A stretch of 64,000 nucleotides of DNA from Sphingomonas anseongensis. GTDB taxonomy: Bacteria; Pseudomonadota; Alphaproteobacteria; Sphingomonadales; Sphingomonadaceae. This document shows positions 34,649 through 42,674 of this stretch, one piece after another (position 1 is the first letter of the stretch; each line of letters starts with the position of its first letter). The notes under the pieces are model-generated. The model had not been told where the DNA came from. It saw only the letters and a list, made by a program, of their open reading frames with translations, and made no database searches. The stretch lies in contig NZ_JAMGBC010000001.1 of assembly GCF_023516495.1 (NCBI RefSeq), positions 682,001-746,000 of the forward strand, read 5' to 3'. Position numbers and translations under genes: made by a program.

Positions 34649-35164
34649 CTAGGCATCCAGGAACAGCAGAAGCTTCACGTCCACCGCAGAGCCGGCGTCG
34701 CGCCGCTGGCGGATGAACTCCGGGATCTCGTCGCGAGGAACGAGATGGACTGTGATGTCCTCGTGCTCGTTGCCGCCGCCGTCACCCACCCGGCGCACTC
34801 CATGGGCGCGGACCAGCGTGAAGCTTTCCGCGACCATTCCGGGCGAGCTGTGGAACTCGCCCAGCCGCTCCACTCGGTCGCAGGTGAAGCCGGTTTCCTC
34901 CTCAAGCTCCTTGACCGCGGTGCCCTCGACGGTCGCATGCTCGTCCTCGTCGCCGACCAGGCCGGCGGGAAGCTCGAGGCAGCGTCCCCCGACGGGCACG
35001 CGATATTGCTCGATCAGGATCACCTTGCCCTCATGCTCGGCAAGGATGACGACCGCATTGGTGCTTCCGGTGCGCGAGACATATTCCCAGCGCCCGCGCT
35101 TGAAGACGCTGATGTACTTGCCGGCCCACATGGTCTCGAGCGGCGCGTCACTGTCCGGAGTCAT
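34649..35164 (-). CDS. NUDIX hydrolase, ADP-ribose pyrophosphatase-like
   Basis: 171 residues. NUDIX box GLVGDEDEHATVEGTAVKEL continues with EEETGF, and the upstream LIEQYRVPVGGRCLELPAG segment is the substrate-binding edge of NudF-type ADP-ribose pyrophosphatases. It would split ADP-ribose to AMP and ribose 5-phosphate. The start overlaps the stop of the second TPM gene (ATGA), so it is the last gene of lemA-TPM-TPM-NUDIX. Long upstream in-frame ORF sequence belongs to the TPM gene region and is rejected. Confidence 0.9.
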   Translation of the reverse strand: MTPDSDAPLETMWAGKYISVFKRGRWEYVSRTGSTNAVVILAEHEGKVILIEQYRVPVGGRCLELPAGLVGDEDEHATVEGTAVKELEEETGFTCDRVERLGEFHSSPGMVAESFTLVRAHGVRRVGDGGGNEHEDITVHLVPRDEIPEFIRQRRDAGSAVDVKLLLFLDA

Positions 35165-35838
35165 AACTCGATCAGCTTGTCCGGAATCTCGTTGGGATTG
35201 GCGGAAGTCTTGGGGAAGTGCTCGGCCAGGACGATGCCGATCTGCTGGATCGCCGCGCAGATACCGTCGGCCGGGCGTCCGTCGCGGACGTCGGCGAGCA
35301 AAGTCGCCATTGCCTCTCCCCATGTTTCGGGCGTGGTTACCTTGGTGATCGCCTCGTCCGCGACGATCTCGGCCCGACGCTCTCCGGTTGAGAGATAGAT
35401 GAGGATTCCAGCCCGATTCTCGGTCCGCCGCTCCGCAGCCGCCTTGTAGATGGCGACCGCCCGGCGACGAACCCGCCGGTGCTTGGTTGCTCCCGGCGTG
35501 AGAGCGAGGCGAAGCGGCATCCACTTGAGGATGAGGAGGCTTGCGGTGAACTTCAGCACGGCCCAGACCATCAGCAGGGTCAGAAGCTCGCCAAGCGTCG
35601 GCTCCGGTCTCCACCCGCCGAACAGCTGGTCGAACCACCATGTCAGCCAGTCCGGCCGCCAAGCTGCCCAGGCGAGCACCAGGATCATCACCGCGACCGC
35701 CCAATGGAGCGCGACGTCGTGATAGGAATCGCTCAGCTGGCTGACGACCGCGACGATCTCGCCGTCCGTCGTCGATTCCGCCGCCGCGATTGCCTTGCTG
35801 ACCTTGTCGTGGTCAGCCTCGGTCATCTGCATCACCAT
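35161..35838 (-). CDS. TPM-domain membrane protein (second copy)
   Basis: 225 residues. N-terminal segment ADHDKVSKAIAAAESTTDGEIVAVVS and C-terminal GILIYLSTGERRAEIVADEAI match the TPM (phosphatase-like/chaperone) domain, split by two or three membrane helices (LHWAVAVMILVLAWAAW, and the LLTLLMVWAVLKFTASLLIL region). It probably works with the first TPM protein and LemA at the membrane. Start could be 35838 or 35832, each overlapping the preceding stop. Confidence 0.82.
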   Translation of the reverse strand: MVMQMTEADHDKVSKAIAAAESTTDGEIVAVVSQLSDSYHDVALHWAVAVMILVLAWAAWRPDWLTWWFDQLFGGWRPEPTLGELLTLLMVWAVLKFTASLLILKWMPLRLALTPGATKHRRVRRRAVAIYKAAAERRTENRAGILIYLSTGERRAEIVADEAITKVTTPETWGEAMATLLADVRDGRPADGICAAIQQIGIVLAEHFPKTSANPNEIPDKLIEL

Positions 35839-36671
35839 GAACCGCCAGCGCCCCCGCCGCCGAACGAGCCGCCCCCGAAACCGCCGAAGCCTCCGCCTCC
35901 TCCGCCACCGAAACCGCCGCCTCCGCCCCAGCCACCGCCGCCCCAGCCGGAGCGACCTCGCGATGCTCGTGCCGCTTCGTTGAGACCCCAGAGGACGATC
36001 CAGGGGCTGATCCCGCCGCGGCGGGTGCTTCGGTACCGACGGCCGCCGGCGCGTCGGAACATCGACAGCATGATGAAAGCGAAGATCATGATCCAGAAGA
36101 TGACGGGAATTGCGCCCCCGCCGGATTGGCTGCGGGCCTTTTCCCGGTTCTGAGCCTCGGCCGCGGCTCGTCCCGCCTCATCCGGCGGCAAGCTCATCTG
36201 CTTCACGATCGCGGCGGCCCCCGCCTCGATTCCACCGCCGTAATCCGGCGGCGTCTGCTTGAAATGAGGGAGGATTTCCTCTCGAGTGATCACTCCGGCC
36301 ATCGCGTCGGTCATGAAGCCTCCGGCCCCATAGCCGGTGGCGATCCAGACCTTTCGTTCATTGGGCGCCACGAGGAGGAGCACGCCCTCGTCCTTCTCCT
36401 TGCCGCCGATCCCCCAGGCGCGGCCGAGACGATAGGCATAATCCTCGATCGGATAGCCTTCCAGGCCGTTGACCGTCGCGATGACGAGTGCGCGCCCCGT
36501 CTGGGCAAACAGCGCCTCGGATTTCGACTCGAGGTCGAGCTCCTGCTCAGGCGAAAGAAGGTTCGCCTGATCGACGACCGCCTTTCCATTATTTGGGGGA
36601 AAGTGCTGCGCCAACGCCGGCGAGGCCAGCATGGCCAGCGCCAGCCAGAGGACGGCGAGGAGGCGAGTCAC
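35832..36671 (-). CDS. TPM-domain protein (YgcG-like), signal-anchored, Gly-rich tail
   Basis: 279 residues: signal peptide (1-21, ALA-Q), TPM domain about 30-160 (VVDQANLLSPEQELDLESKS, then GRALVIATVNGLEGYPIEDY, then RKVWIATGYG), a membrane helix (IPVIFWIMIFAFIMLSMF) and a Gly/Ser/Phe-rich end. YgcG-type proteins are implicated in envelope function and photosystem-related folding in plants. The start is a GTG, one base after the lemA stop, so translation is coupled. Confidence 0.87.
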   Translation of the reverse strand: MTRLLAVLWLALAMLASPALAQHFPPNNGKAVVDQANLLSPEQELDLESKSEALFAQTGRALVIATVNGLEGYPIEDYAYRLGRAWGIGGKEKDEGVLLLVAPNERKVWIATGYGAGGFMTDAMAGVITREEILPHFKQTPPDYGGGIEAGAAAIVKQMSLPPDEAGRAAAEAQNREKARSQSGGGAIPVIFWIMIFAFIMLSMFRRAGGRRYRSTRRGGISPWIVLWGLNEAARASRGRSGWGGGGWGGGGGFGGGGGGGFGGFGGGSFGGGGAGGSW

Positions 36672-36672
36672 C

Positions 36673-37272
36673 TTAGCCGGCAGTGTTGAAGTTCACGTCG
36701 GGCGCTTTGGTCGATCCCGCTTCGGCCTCGAACGGCACCTTCGGCTTCGCGCCATAGAAAATCTTTGCGCCGACGGCGTCGGGGAAAGTGCGGATGGTGG
36801 TGTTATACTGGCGCACCGCCTCGTTATAATCCCGGCGCGAAGCGTTGATGCGGTTCTCGGTCCCCTCGAGCTGGTCCTGCAACGCCAGGAAATTCTGGTT
36901 GGACTTGAGGTCCGGATACGCCTCGAAGGTCGCAAGCAAGCGACCGAGCGAGCTGCCAAGTTGGCCCTGCGCGTTCTGGAACGCCTGGACCTTGGCGGGA
37001 TCGCTTAGGTCGTTGGCGTTGAGCTGGATGCTGGTCGCCTTGGCACGAGCTTCGGTCACCTGCACCAGCACCGACTTTTCCTGCTGGGCATAGCCTTTCA
37101 CGGTGTTGACCAGGTTGGGGATGAGGTCGGCGCGCCGCTGGTAATCGGCCTGAAGGTCGCCCCAGGCGGCATTCACGTGCTCCTCAGCGGTCGGGACGCT
37201 GTTCAGGCCGCATCCGGCAAGGGCTAGGGCTGCGAGCGGAGCGAGAAAACCGAGGCGTTGAAGGAAGCGCAT
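36673..37272 (-). CDS. lemA: LemA family lipoprotein
   Basis: 199 residues. Lipoprotein signal with lipobox LAGC, then the all-helical LemA domain: AWGDLQADYQRRADLIPNLV, ARAKATSIQL and the RRDYNEAVRQYNTTIRTFP signature. LemA proteins are periplasm-facing membrane-anchored helical bundles of unknown role that regularly accompany TPM proteins. The ATG at 37272 has AGGGGA upstream. First gene of the four-gene operon, divergent from mscL across 86 bases. Confidence 0.92.
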   Translation of the reverse strand: MRFLQRLGFLAPLAALALAGCGLNSVPTAEEHVNAAWGDLQADYQRRADLIPNLVNTVKGYAQQEKSVLVQVTEARAKATSIQLNANDLSDPAKVQAFQNAQGQLGSSLGRLLATFEAYPDLKSNQNFLALQDQLEGTENRINASRRDYNEAVRQYNTTIRTFPDAVGAKIFYGAKPKVPFEAEAGSTKAPDVNFNTAG

Positions 37273-37358
37273 TTCATTTCCCCTGAACAACGAAGTTCGC
37301 GATAGGTAGATAGCGGCAATGTCGCATTCAACGCCATTGCCGTTGAAAAGGGGGCACG

Positions 37359-37778
37359 ATGCTTAACGACTTCAAGGCTTTCATCGCCCGCGGAAACGTC
37401 CTCGACCTCGCCGTCGCGGTCATCATTGGCGCGGCCTTTGCCAAGATCACCACCAGCCTGACCGAGGATGTGATCATGCCCGTCGTCGGTGCCGTCTTCG
37501 GAGGGCTCGATTTCTCCAGCCAATTCCTTCTGCTCGGACCCATACCGGACGGGTACAAGGGCAGCCTTCGCGACTATGCCGCCCTGAAGGCCGCCGGCGC
37601 TCCCGTGCTCGGCTGGGGACAGTTCGTAACGGTCTTGATCGACTTCGCGATCCTCGCCTTCATCATCTTCCTGATGGTGCGGTTGGCGACCCGGATGATC
37701 CGGCGCACGGACGAAGCTGCGGGCCCAACCGAGGTCGAGCTCCTTAAGGAGATCAGGGACGAACTCAGGAAGCGCTGA
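37359..37778 (+). CDS. mscL: Large-conductance mechanosensitive channel MscL
   Basis: 139 residues, normal MscL size. N-terminal helix and first membrane helix FKAFIARGNVLDLAVAVIIGAAFAKI, a periplasmic loop, the second helix and a charged C-terminal helix ending EIRDELRKR. The pentamer opens under membrane tension to release solutes during hypo-osmotic shock. AAAAGGGGG lies upstream of the ATG. Confidence 0.96.
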   Translation: MLNDFKAFIARGNVLDLAVAVIIGAAFAKITTSLTEDVIMPVVGAVFGGLDFSSQFLLLGPIPDGYKGSLRDYAALKAAGAPVLGWGQFVTVLIDFAILAFIIFLMVRLATRMIRRTDEAAGPTEVELLKEIRDELRKR

Positions 37779-37779
37779 T

Positions 37780-39816
37780 TTACTTTGGCATCGCCGTGTA
37801 GCCAGCTTCCGCGCGAAGAGCGTCACCGTCCATTAGATAACCGTCGCTCATCACCTGGTCGACGTGACGAAGGTCCCCGATATTCTTCTCGGGATCGCCG
37901 ACGACCAGGACAAGGTCGGCTTCCTTGCCGGGCTCGATCGAGCCTGTGCGCTTGTCCGCCTTAACGTTGCGCGCCGGGATGATGGTGGCGGTCGCAAGCG
38001 CTTCGGCGGGCGTGAGCCCACCCTTCACATACAGCTCCAGCTCGCGGAAGATCTCCTCTCCATAGCCGTCGGTGCCGGCCACGATGGGAACTCCGGCGTG
38101 ATAGAGCTTTGCGACATATTCGCCCATGTGGTCGACGCTCGCCTGCGCATCGGCACGGGTCATGCCCGGAAGGTAGGGGATCGGCCCGGCCTTAAACCCG
38201 CGCTCGACCGCTGGAGGTACAGTCCCGACGTAAGGCGCATAGGCCGGCGCGGGAGTACCCGCATTCACCAGGAGGACGTTTTCGACCACGACCAGGGTCG
38301 GGTCGAGAGTGATCTGTTTCTTGGCCATGGTCTCGATCACAGTCTTCATTGGCTCGGCGTCGAGGTCGACGTCCTTGAAATATTTGCCCGGCCCAATCAG
38401 TCGAATGGTGGTGTTTGCCTTGTCCACGACCTCCTGCGGCATCGCCTGCATCGTCGCGAAATAAATGTGGGTGATCTCGTCATAGCCGGCATTGATCGCG
38501 TCCAGCGTGCGCATGCCCGCGGGAATGTGGCCATGCACGTGAAGGCCCAGCTCGTGGGCGAGCTTCGCGCCGGGAGCGATCCATTCCGGCTTCATGGACG
38601 TGTAGAACTTGACCGCGGTGAGGTGGTTGTCTGCAATCTTGCGGACCGCTGCCAAGGTGTCGTCCAGGCTGGAGACCGATAGGCTGCCCTGCGCTACCAG
38701 CGGCCCCTTCTGATCGACGATGACCGAGTCCCAGCATTCGGGCGCAAGCAGTGTGCCTGCCTGACGCCGCTCGCGCTGCGACACCTCCAGTTCAATGGGG
38801 CCGCCGGGGTTGCGGCAGGACGTGACTCCTATCGCAAGCTCGCTGACCGTCTGGAAATCGTCGCCAACGTGCATGTGGCTGTCCCACAGCCCCGGAACCA
38901 GCGTCTTTCCTCCGCCCTCGATGGTGCGCGTCCCCGCGGGGAGCTGGGCTGGGGCCGAGCCGCCGACGCTGACGATCTTGCCATTTGCGGTGAGGACATA
39001 ACGGCCGGCGAGGAATTCGCGCTTCTCGGCGTCGTACATCTTCACGTTGCTGAAGAGCACCGGGCCCCTTGCTTCGGCCGTGAGAAACTTTTTCGCGACT
39101 GCGGGCGCGAGAGCCGCGATCGCGGAATCCTGTGCCGCCTGCATCTTGTCGAGGTTGGTTTCGTAGCCGGCGGGCAGGAGAGCGAGGCCCACCAGCGAGC
39201 CGAAGAACTTGCCGTTTTCAACCCAGACTGGCTGCGGCGTCTGGAACAGCCCCTTCACCAGCACCAGGTCGACGGACTTCTTCCCCTGCGGCCCGTCGAC
39301 ATCGAGCGATGCGACCTTCTCGGCGGTGGCCCGGCCCGATGGTAGGAGCGGCAGGCCCGCCTGTCCCGCCGCGAGGATTCGCTCAACCTGCGGAGCGACG
39401 GCGAGGAAAGGCCCGCCTTGCGGTACGTAATAGCTGGCGGTGGAATAAGGCGCACCGCCTTTGTCGACCGGGCTGACCCAACTCCCCTTCCCGCCGGCGA
39501 CCGTGAACGTCTCGGCGGCATCGCCTTGCGGGGTGACTCCGCGGATGACGACGTCAGCGGGCATCCCGTCGGGACCGAGCCGCATTGTCTCGTCGGTTTC
39601 GAATGTCAGGCCGCGAAGGAGGATGGATTCGCGAAAGGCGAGGCGCCCGTCTGGCAGCGTCCACACATATTCGTCGCCGTGCTTGCCGGCCGTCGAAACA
39701 ACCACATAGTGAGCGGCATCGGCCGGAGGCGCTAGCAGCTGCTCCTTGGGCGTGGGCTCGGCCAACGCAGGCATTGAGCAGCTGACAAGAAGTACCGCGA
39801 TGGCGACGTGGCGCAT
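37780..39816 (-). CDS. Exported amidohydrolase-superfamily protein with large N-terminal extension
   Basis: 678 residues. Signal peptide (about 1-19, ending ALA-E), then about 240 residues of an unrecognised, mostly beta N-terminal region, then an amidohydrolase domain. Metal-binding HMH is at 314-316 in LWDSHMHVGDD; a Lys or His site follows, with HVHGHIPAGM and TGTDGYGEE-like AGTDGYGEE near the end. The end (DLVLVVGDPEKNIGDLRHV) resembles imidazolonepropionase/prolidase-like amidohydrolases. Substrate unknown. The ATG at 39816 has GGGAGGA seven bases upstream. Confidence 0.85.
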   Translation of the reverse strand: MRHVAIAVLLVSCSMPALAEPTPKEQLLAPPADAAHYVVVSTAGKHGDEYVWTLPDGRLAFRESILLRGLTFETDETMRLGPDGMPADVVIRGVTPQGDAAETFTVAGGKGSWVSPVDKGGAPYSTASYYVPQGGPFLAVAPQVERILAAGQAGLPLLPSGRATAEKVASLDVDGPQGKKSVDLVLVKGLFQTPQPVWVENGKFFGSLVGLALLPAGYETNLDKMQAAQDSAIAALAPAVAKKFLTAEARGPVLFSNVKMYDAEKREFLAGRYVLTANGKIVSVGGSAPAQLPAGTRTIEGGGKTLVPGLWDSHMHVGDDFQTVSELAIGVTSCRNPGGPIELEVSQRERRQAGTLLAPECWDSVIVDQKGPLVAQGSLSVSSLDDTLAAVRKIADNHLTAVKFYTSMKPEWIAPGAKLAHELGLHVHGHIPAGMRTLDAINAGYDEITHIYFATMQAMPQEVVDKANTTIRLIGPGKYFKDVDLDAEPMKTVIETMAKKQITLDPTLVVVENVLLVNAGTPAPAYAPYVGTVPPAVERGFKAGPIPYLPGMTRADAQASVDHMGEYVAKLYHAGVPIVAGTDGYGEEIFRELELYVKGGLTPAEALATATIIPARNVKADKRTGSIEPGKEADLVLVVGDPEKNIGDLRHVDQVMSDGYLMDGDALRAEAGYTAMPK

Positions 39817-39869
39817 GGAAAATCCTCCCCCGAAACGATCGCGGGAGCGTGGCACCACTGGCAGTGAAA

Positions 39870-40228
39870 GGAAAGGTGGAGGGCTTCTGTTGCCCGGTGC
39901 CCTCCGAACCGCTGGAATCCCCTTCTGTTGCCCGGTGGGGTCCGACCGCGCTTAAGCTTTGTAACGTCAGTCCGTTAGGACGTCAGTTACGCGGCAATCG
40001 CGAGTGCCTCGTTGTCGTTGGCACTTGTGAAAATGAGCCGTCACGGTGACTCAATCCGATCGGCAACCACGTCTTTATTACACTCGTCGATCCTATTTCG
40101 CCCCCATCAGCAACAGCCCCTCGTTCCGAGAGGTGCCGCTGGTGGTGGAGGCGCCGGGGTACTGCCCCCCGGGTCCGAAATGCCTATTCCACGTAGCAGT
40201 CTACCGACATAGCCGGGTTGCCCCGACC
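39870..40228 (-). ncRNA. ssrA: Two-piece (circularly permuted) tmRNA, ssrA
   Basis: Minus-strand reading of this long gap shows all tmRNA parts in permuted order. The acceptor piece comes first (about 40228 to 40143) and ends in CGCCTCCACCA after a CCGGGG/CCCCGG T-arm. A spacer of about 40 bases is removed. The coding piece starts at 40105 with GGGGGCGAAATAGGATCGAC and carries the tag reading frame at 40022-39987. Two tandem pseudoknot-like units follow, each with CACCGGGCAACAGAAG, ending near 39870. The 5' GGGGGCG pairs with the 3' CGCCTCC. Exact ends are estimates. It rescues stalled ribosomes with SmpB. Confidence 0.92.
39987..40022 (-). other. tmRNA proteolysis-tag reading frame
   Basis: The codons GCC AAC GAC AAC GAG GCA CTC and on to TAA encode ANDNEALAIAA followed by a stop. 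This matches the alphaproteobacterial AND-N start and the hydrophobic -LAIAA end that ClpXP recognises. The resume codon is GCC. Confidence 0.9.
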
Positions 40229-40233
40229 CCCCT

Positions 40234-40262
40234 GAGATAGGGATTCGGGAGGCAAATCACAA
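40234..40262 (-). promoter_or_regulatory. Candidate ssrA promoter
   Basis: On the minus strand TTGTGA (40257-40262), 17 bases, then TATCTC (40234-40239), placing the start near 40227, at the beginning of the acceptor piece. Confidence 0.5.
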
Positions 40263-40349
40263 GAATTCCACCGATTTTGCGTTGCGGTCTGGCAATCGGC
40301 GGGCGCGTGCTGTTATCTGTCCACCAGACCTTCACGCACGAGGAAAGTA

Positions 40350-40610
40350 ATGAAGAAAGCCACTCTGCTCGCCCTCACCTGCAGCCTGCTCGCGCTTGGC
40401 GCCTGCAACCGCGGCAACCAGGACCAGCTCAACGAGGCTCAGGCGACCGACGCGCAGAACCTCGACGAGTTGTCCAACGACGCCGCAAATGTCGCGTCCG
40501 AGGCCGCCGCGCTCGAGAACCAAGCGGAGCAGCTCAACCAGGAAGCCAAGGCGCTCGACAACGCTACCGGACCGGAAACGCCCGCGGACGAGAATATCCA
40601 GGGAATGTAG
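40350..40610 (+). CDS. Small lipoprotein, coiled-coil type
   Basis: 86 residues: lipoprotein signal with lipobox LGAC (Cys19), then a Gln/Asn/Glu/Ala-rich stretch with heptad-like spacing (LDELSNDAANVASEAAAL, then AEQLNQEAKAL) that suggests a helical coiled coil, like small Lpp-type lipoproteins. The ATG has GAGGAAAG upstream. The next gene begins 9 bases after its stop, so they may be co-transcribed. Function is unknown. Confidence 0.8.
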   Translation: MKKATLLALTCSLLALGACNRGNQDQLNEAQATDAQNLDELSNDAANVASEAAALENQAEQLNQEAKALDNATGPETPADENIQGM

Positions 40611-40619
40611 CGCGGGCGC

Positions 40620-41360
40620 TTGACCCAAAGCCCCGCAATACCAGCCGCAACGCTAGTGCTCGTGCGCGAGCGGCCAGACAGTGCGCCCGAGCTGCTCATG
40701 GTCGAGCGAGCGCAGGGCATGGCCTTTGCCGGCGGAGCGCTGGTGTTTCCGGGAGGAAGGATCGACGACGGCGACCGCTCCCTGGCCGCCGACGAAGCCT
40801 CCGCCGCGGCTGTCGCAGCAATTCGCGAAACGGTCGAGGAGACAGCCATCCCGGCCGGGCTCGATCCGGTTCCCGACCAAACGCTGTCGATCCAGCTGCA
40901 GCGCGAACTTCTCGCCGACGACCCGTTCGGCGCGCTTCTTCAGCGCCACGGACTAAGGCTGGAGCTGGATTCGCTCATCCCCTTCGCCCGATGGGTTCCG
41001 AAATTCCACTCAACGCGGCGCTTCGACACGCTCTTCTTCCTTGCCAGCGCGCCCGCTCCCCTTCGCGAACCGCGAGTAGTGGAAGGCGAATGCAGCGGAG
41101 CCTCGTGGATCACCGCAGCCGAGGCGCTTGAGCGCGACAGGGTGGGCGATGCCAGGCTGATTTTCCCTACCCGCCGCAACCTGGAGCGGATCGCGCTGCA
41201 CGAAAGCTTCGAGGCCCTCCGCGCGGACGCGCAGGCTCACGCGATCGAGCCGATCACCCCCTGGGTCGAGGAGATTGGCGGTGAGAATTTCATCACGATT
41301 CCGGAGGGAATCGGCTATCCGGTGACCCGAGAAAGGCTCGACGGCCTATGGAGAGGCTGA
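40620..41360 (+). CDS. NUDIX hydrolase (NUDT19/RppH-unrelated CoA-diphosphatase-like)
   Basis: 246 residues. The NUDIX-like core begins AATLVLVRERPDSAPELLMVERA, with the box GGRIDDGDRSLAADEASAAA continuing to IRETVEETAI; the longer insert in the box is typical of NUDT19-like hydrolases. A middle FARWVPKFHSTRRFDTLFFLA segment supports that group, which hydrolyses CoA esters. Only a TTG start at 40620 fits, 9 bases after the lipoprotein stop. Activity is inferred by resemblance. Confidence 0.8.
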   Translation: MTQSPAIPAATLVLVRERPDSAPELLMVERAQGMAFAGGALVFPGGRIDDGDRSLAADEASAAAVAAIRETVEETAIPAGLDPVPDQTLSIQLQRELLADDPFGALLQRHGLRLELDSLIPFARWVPKFHSTRRFDTLFFLASAPAPLREPRVVEGECSGASWITAAEALERDRVGDARLIFPTRRNLERIALHESFEALRADAQAHAIEPITPWVEEIGGENFITIPEGIGYPVTRERLDGLWRG

Positions 41361-41388
41361 TCGGCCAAGCCGAGTCGCTGTCGCCTCC

Positions 41389-41423
41389 AAAGAAAAAGGG
41401 ACCCGCGATCGCTCGCGAGTCCC
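41389..41423 (-). terminator. Rho-independent terminator of the SWIB gene
   Basis: Minus strand: an 11-pair stem with one mismatch (41398-41408 with 41413-41423) is followed by TTTTTCTTT. It lies 23 bases after the SWIB stop codon and before the convergent NUDIX gene. Confidence 0.85.
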
Positions 41424-41446
41424 TCATGCTCCAGTGGGTCTGAAGC

Positions 41447-41716
41447 TTATTTGAGATGGTTCGACAGGTGCTTGTTCATCTCGAACATGCTGACCCGATC
41501 CTTGCCCCCGAAAATCGGCTTCAGCGTCGCGTCCGCAACGATTTCCCTCTTGTTTTGAGGGTTTTGCAGGTTGTTCTTGCGGATGTGATCCCACACCTTC
41601 GAAACGACCTGGCTGCGCGGCAGCGGATCGTTGCCGGTAATCTTCGCGAGATCCGCCGAAGGTTGAACCGGACGGGCCAACCCGCCCCCTGCTTTACGAC
41701 CAGTCCCTTGTGCCAT
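41447..41716 (-). CDS. SWIB/MDM2-domain protein
   Basis: 89 residues. After a short basic tail the protein is one SWIB domain (LARPVQPSADLAKITG, then LPRSQVVSKVWDHIRKNNLQNP, then IVADATLKPIFGGKDRVSMFEM, then KHLSNHLK). In eukaryotes the fold is in chromatin remodellers; free-standing bacterial copies occur in Chlamydia and many alphaproteobacteria with no settled role, possibly nucleoid or topoisomerase related. ATG at 41716 has AGGAGG upstream. It has its own terminator. Confidence 0.92.
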   Translation of the reverse strand: MAQGTGRKAGGGLARPVQPSADLAKITGNDPLPRSQVVSKVWDHIRKNNLQNPQNKREIVADATLKPIFGGKDRVSMFEMNKHLSNHLK

Positions 41717-41790
41717 GTGGCCCTCCTGTTGTTCTGCTATTTGTAGAGCGCAAAGCGCCCCTCTTGGCAATGGCGATTCCCACTCTGTAG

Positions 41791-42603
41791 TCAGTCGGCG
41801 AAACGGCCGAACGGAACGACCCTGTTTGCGCTGTCGTGGCCGATGTCCGCCGGCTCCCCCAATTCGATGCCCGAACGTCTGCACCAGTCAGCGACGATCG
41901 CCTGCTCGTCATGCGCGAATGGCGGATCGTTTTCGGGGATGTCCGAGGCCCTGCCGAGGCGAATCCGGGCAACCCGGCGAACGTTCGGGTTCGAGGTTAT
42001 GTGGAACATCAGGCGGTCGATCCGGTAGTGATGCTCACTCACTTCCTCGATGAGCAGCTCGACACCGGCGAATTCAGGCTCGAGCACCGTTCCGAGCAGC
42101 TTCGACAGGACCGTCAGGTTGAAGGCCATCGCCGGCGGCTGGAGGCGAGGTTCAAGCGCCGAAGAGTCGCGGCGAACTAGCCAGTCGAGCGCCCGGCTCA
42201 CCGCCTGCTCGCCGCCTTTGCGAAGCGAATCCTGCGGCATCGGGCCGTGAGCGACCCGCAGTCCGGCCTTGTGGAAGGCGGCGAGCAGGAAGCCGGTGTC
42301 GCTGTAACCCATGAACAGCTTGGATCGCGCCGTGTCCGGAAAGTCGCGGGCCGCCGCTTCGGCGATGCGGTTCGAGCCGTAGCCGCCGCGAGCGAACCAG
42401 ATCGCGTCGATCGCGGGATCGGCCATGACTTCGCGAAGTGCCTGGAGCCGCTGGTCATCCGTCCCAGCAAAATGGCCGGCGCTGAGAAAGCATTGCGGGT
42501 GGACGAACAGTTCGGAATCGCCGCGCTCCCTAACCAACGCCTCCACCTTGGCCGCCGCCTCCCGGCTGAGCTGGTTGCTTGGCGCTACGACCGCAATTCT
42601 CAT
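41791..42603 (-). CDS. LD-carboxypeptidase / MccF-like S66 serine peptidase
   Basis: 270 residues of the S66 family. Nucleophile Ser101 is in FMGYSDTG, an IWFARGGYGSNRI motif precedes it, and IEEVSEHHYRIDRL carries the Glu and His of the triad. S66 enzymes cleave the L,D bond between diaminopimelate and terminal D-Ala in released murein peptides (LdcA) or hydrolyse microcin C (MccF). No signal peptide, so cytoplasmic. ATG at 42603 has GGGGG upstream. It is divergent from the D-aminoacylase-like gene. Confidence 0.88.
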   Translation of the reverse strand: MRIAVVAPSNQLSREAAAKVEALVRERGDSELFVHPQCFLSAGHFAGTDDQRLQALREVMADPAIDAIWFARGGYGSNRIAEAAARDFPDTARSKLFMGYSDTGFLLAAFHKAGLRVAHGPMPQDSLRKGGEQAVSRALDWLVRRDSSALEPRLQPPAMAFNLTVLSKLLGTVLEPEFAGVELLIEEVSEHHYRIDRLMFHITSNPNVRRVARIRLGRASDIPENDPPFAHDEQAIVADWCRRSGIELGEPADIGHDSANRVVPFGRFAD

Positions 42604-42674
42604 TGACCCCCCGAACCCGGTGGCGTTGCCTCGCCAGATAGTGCAGCTTCGCCCGAGTTGGGGAGGCGACACAA

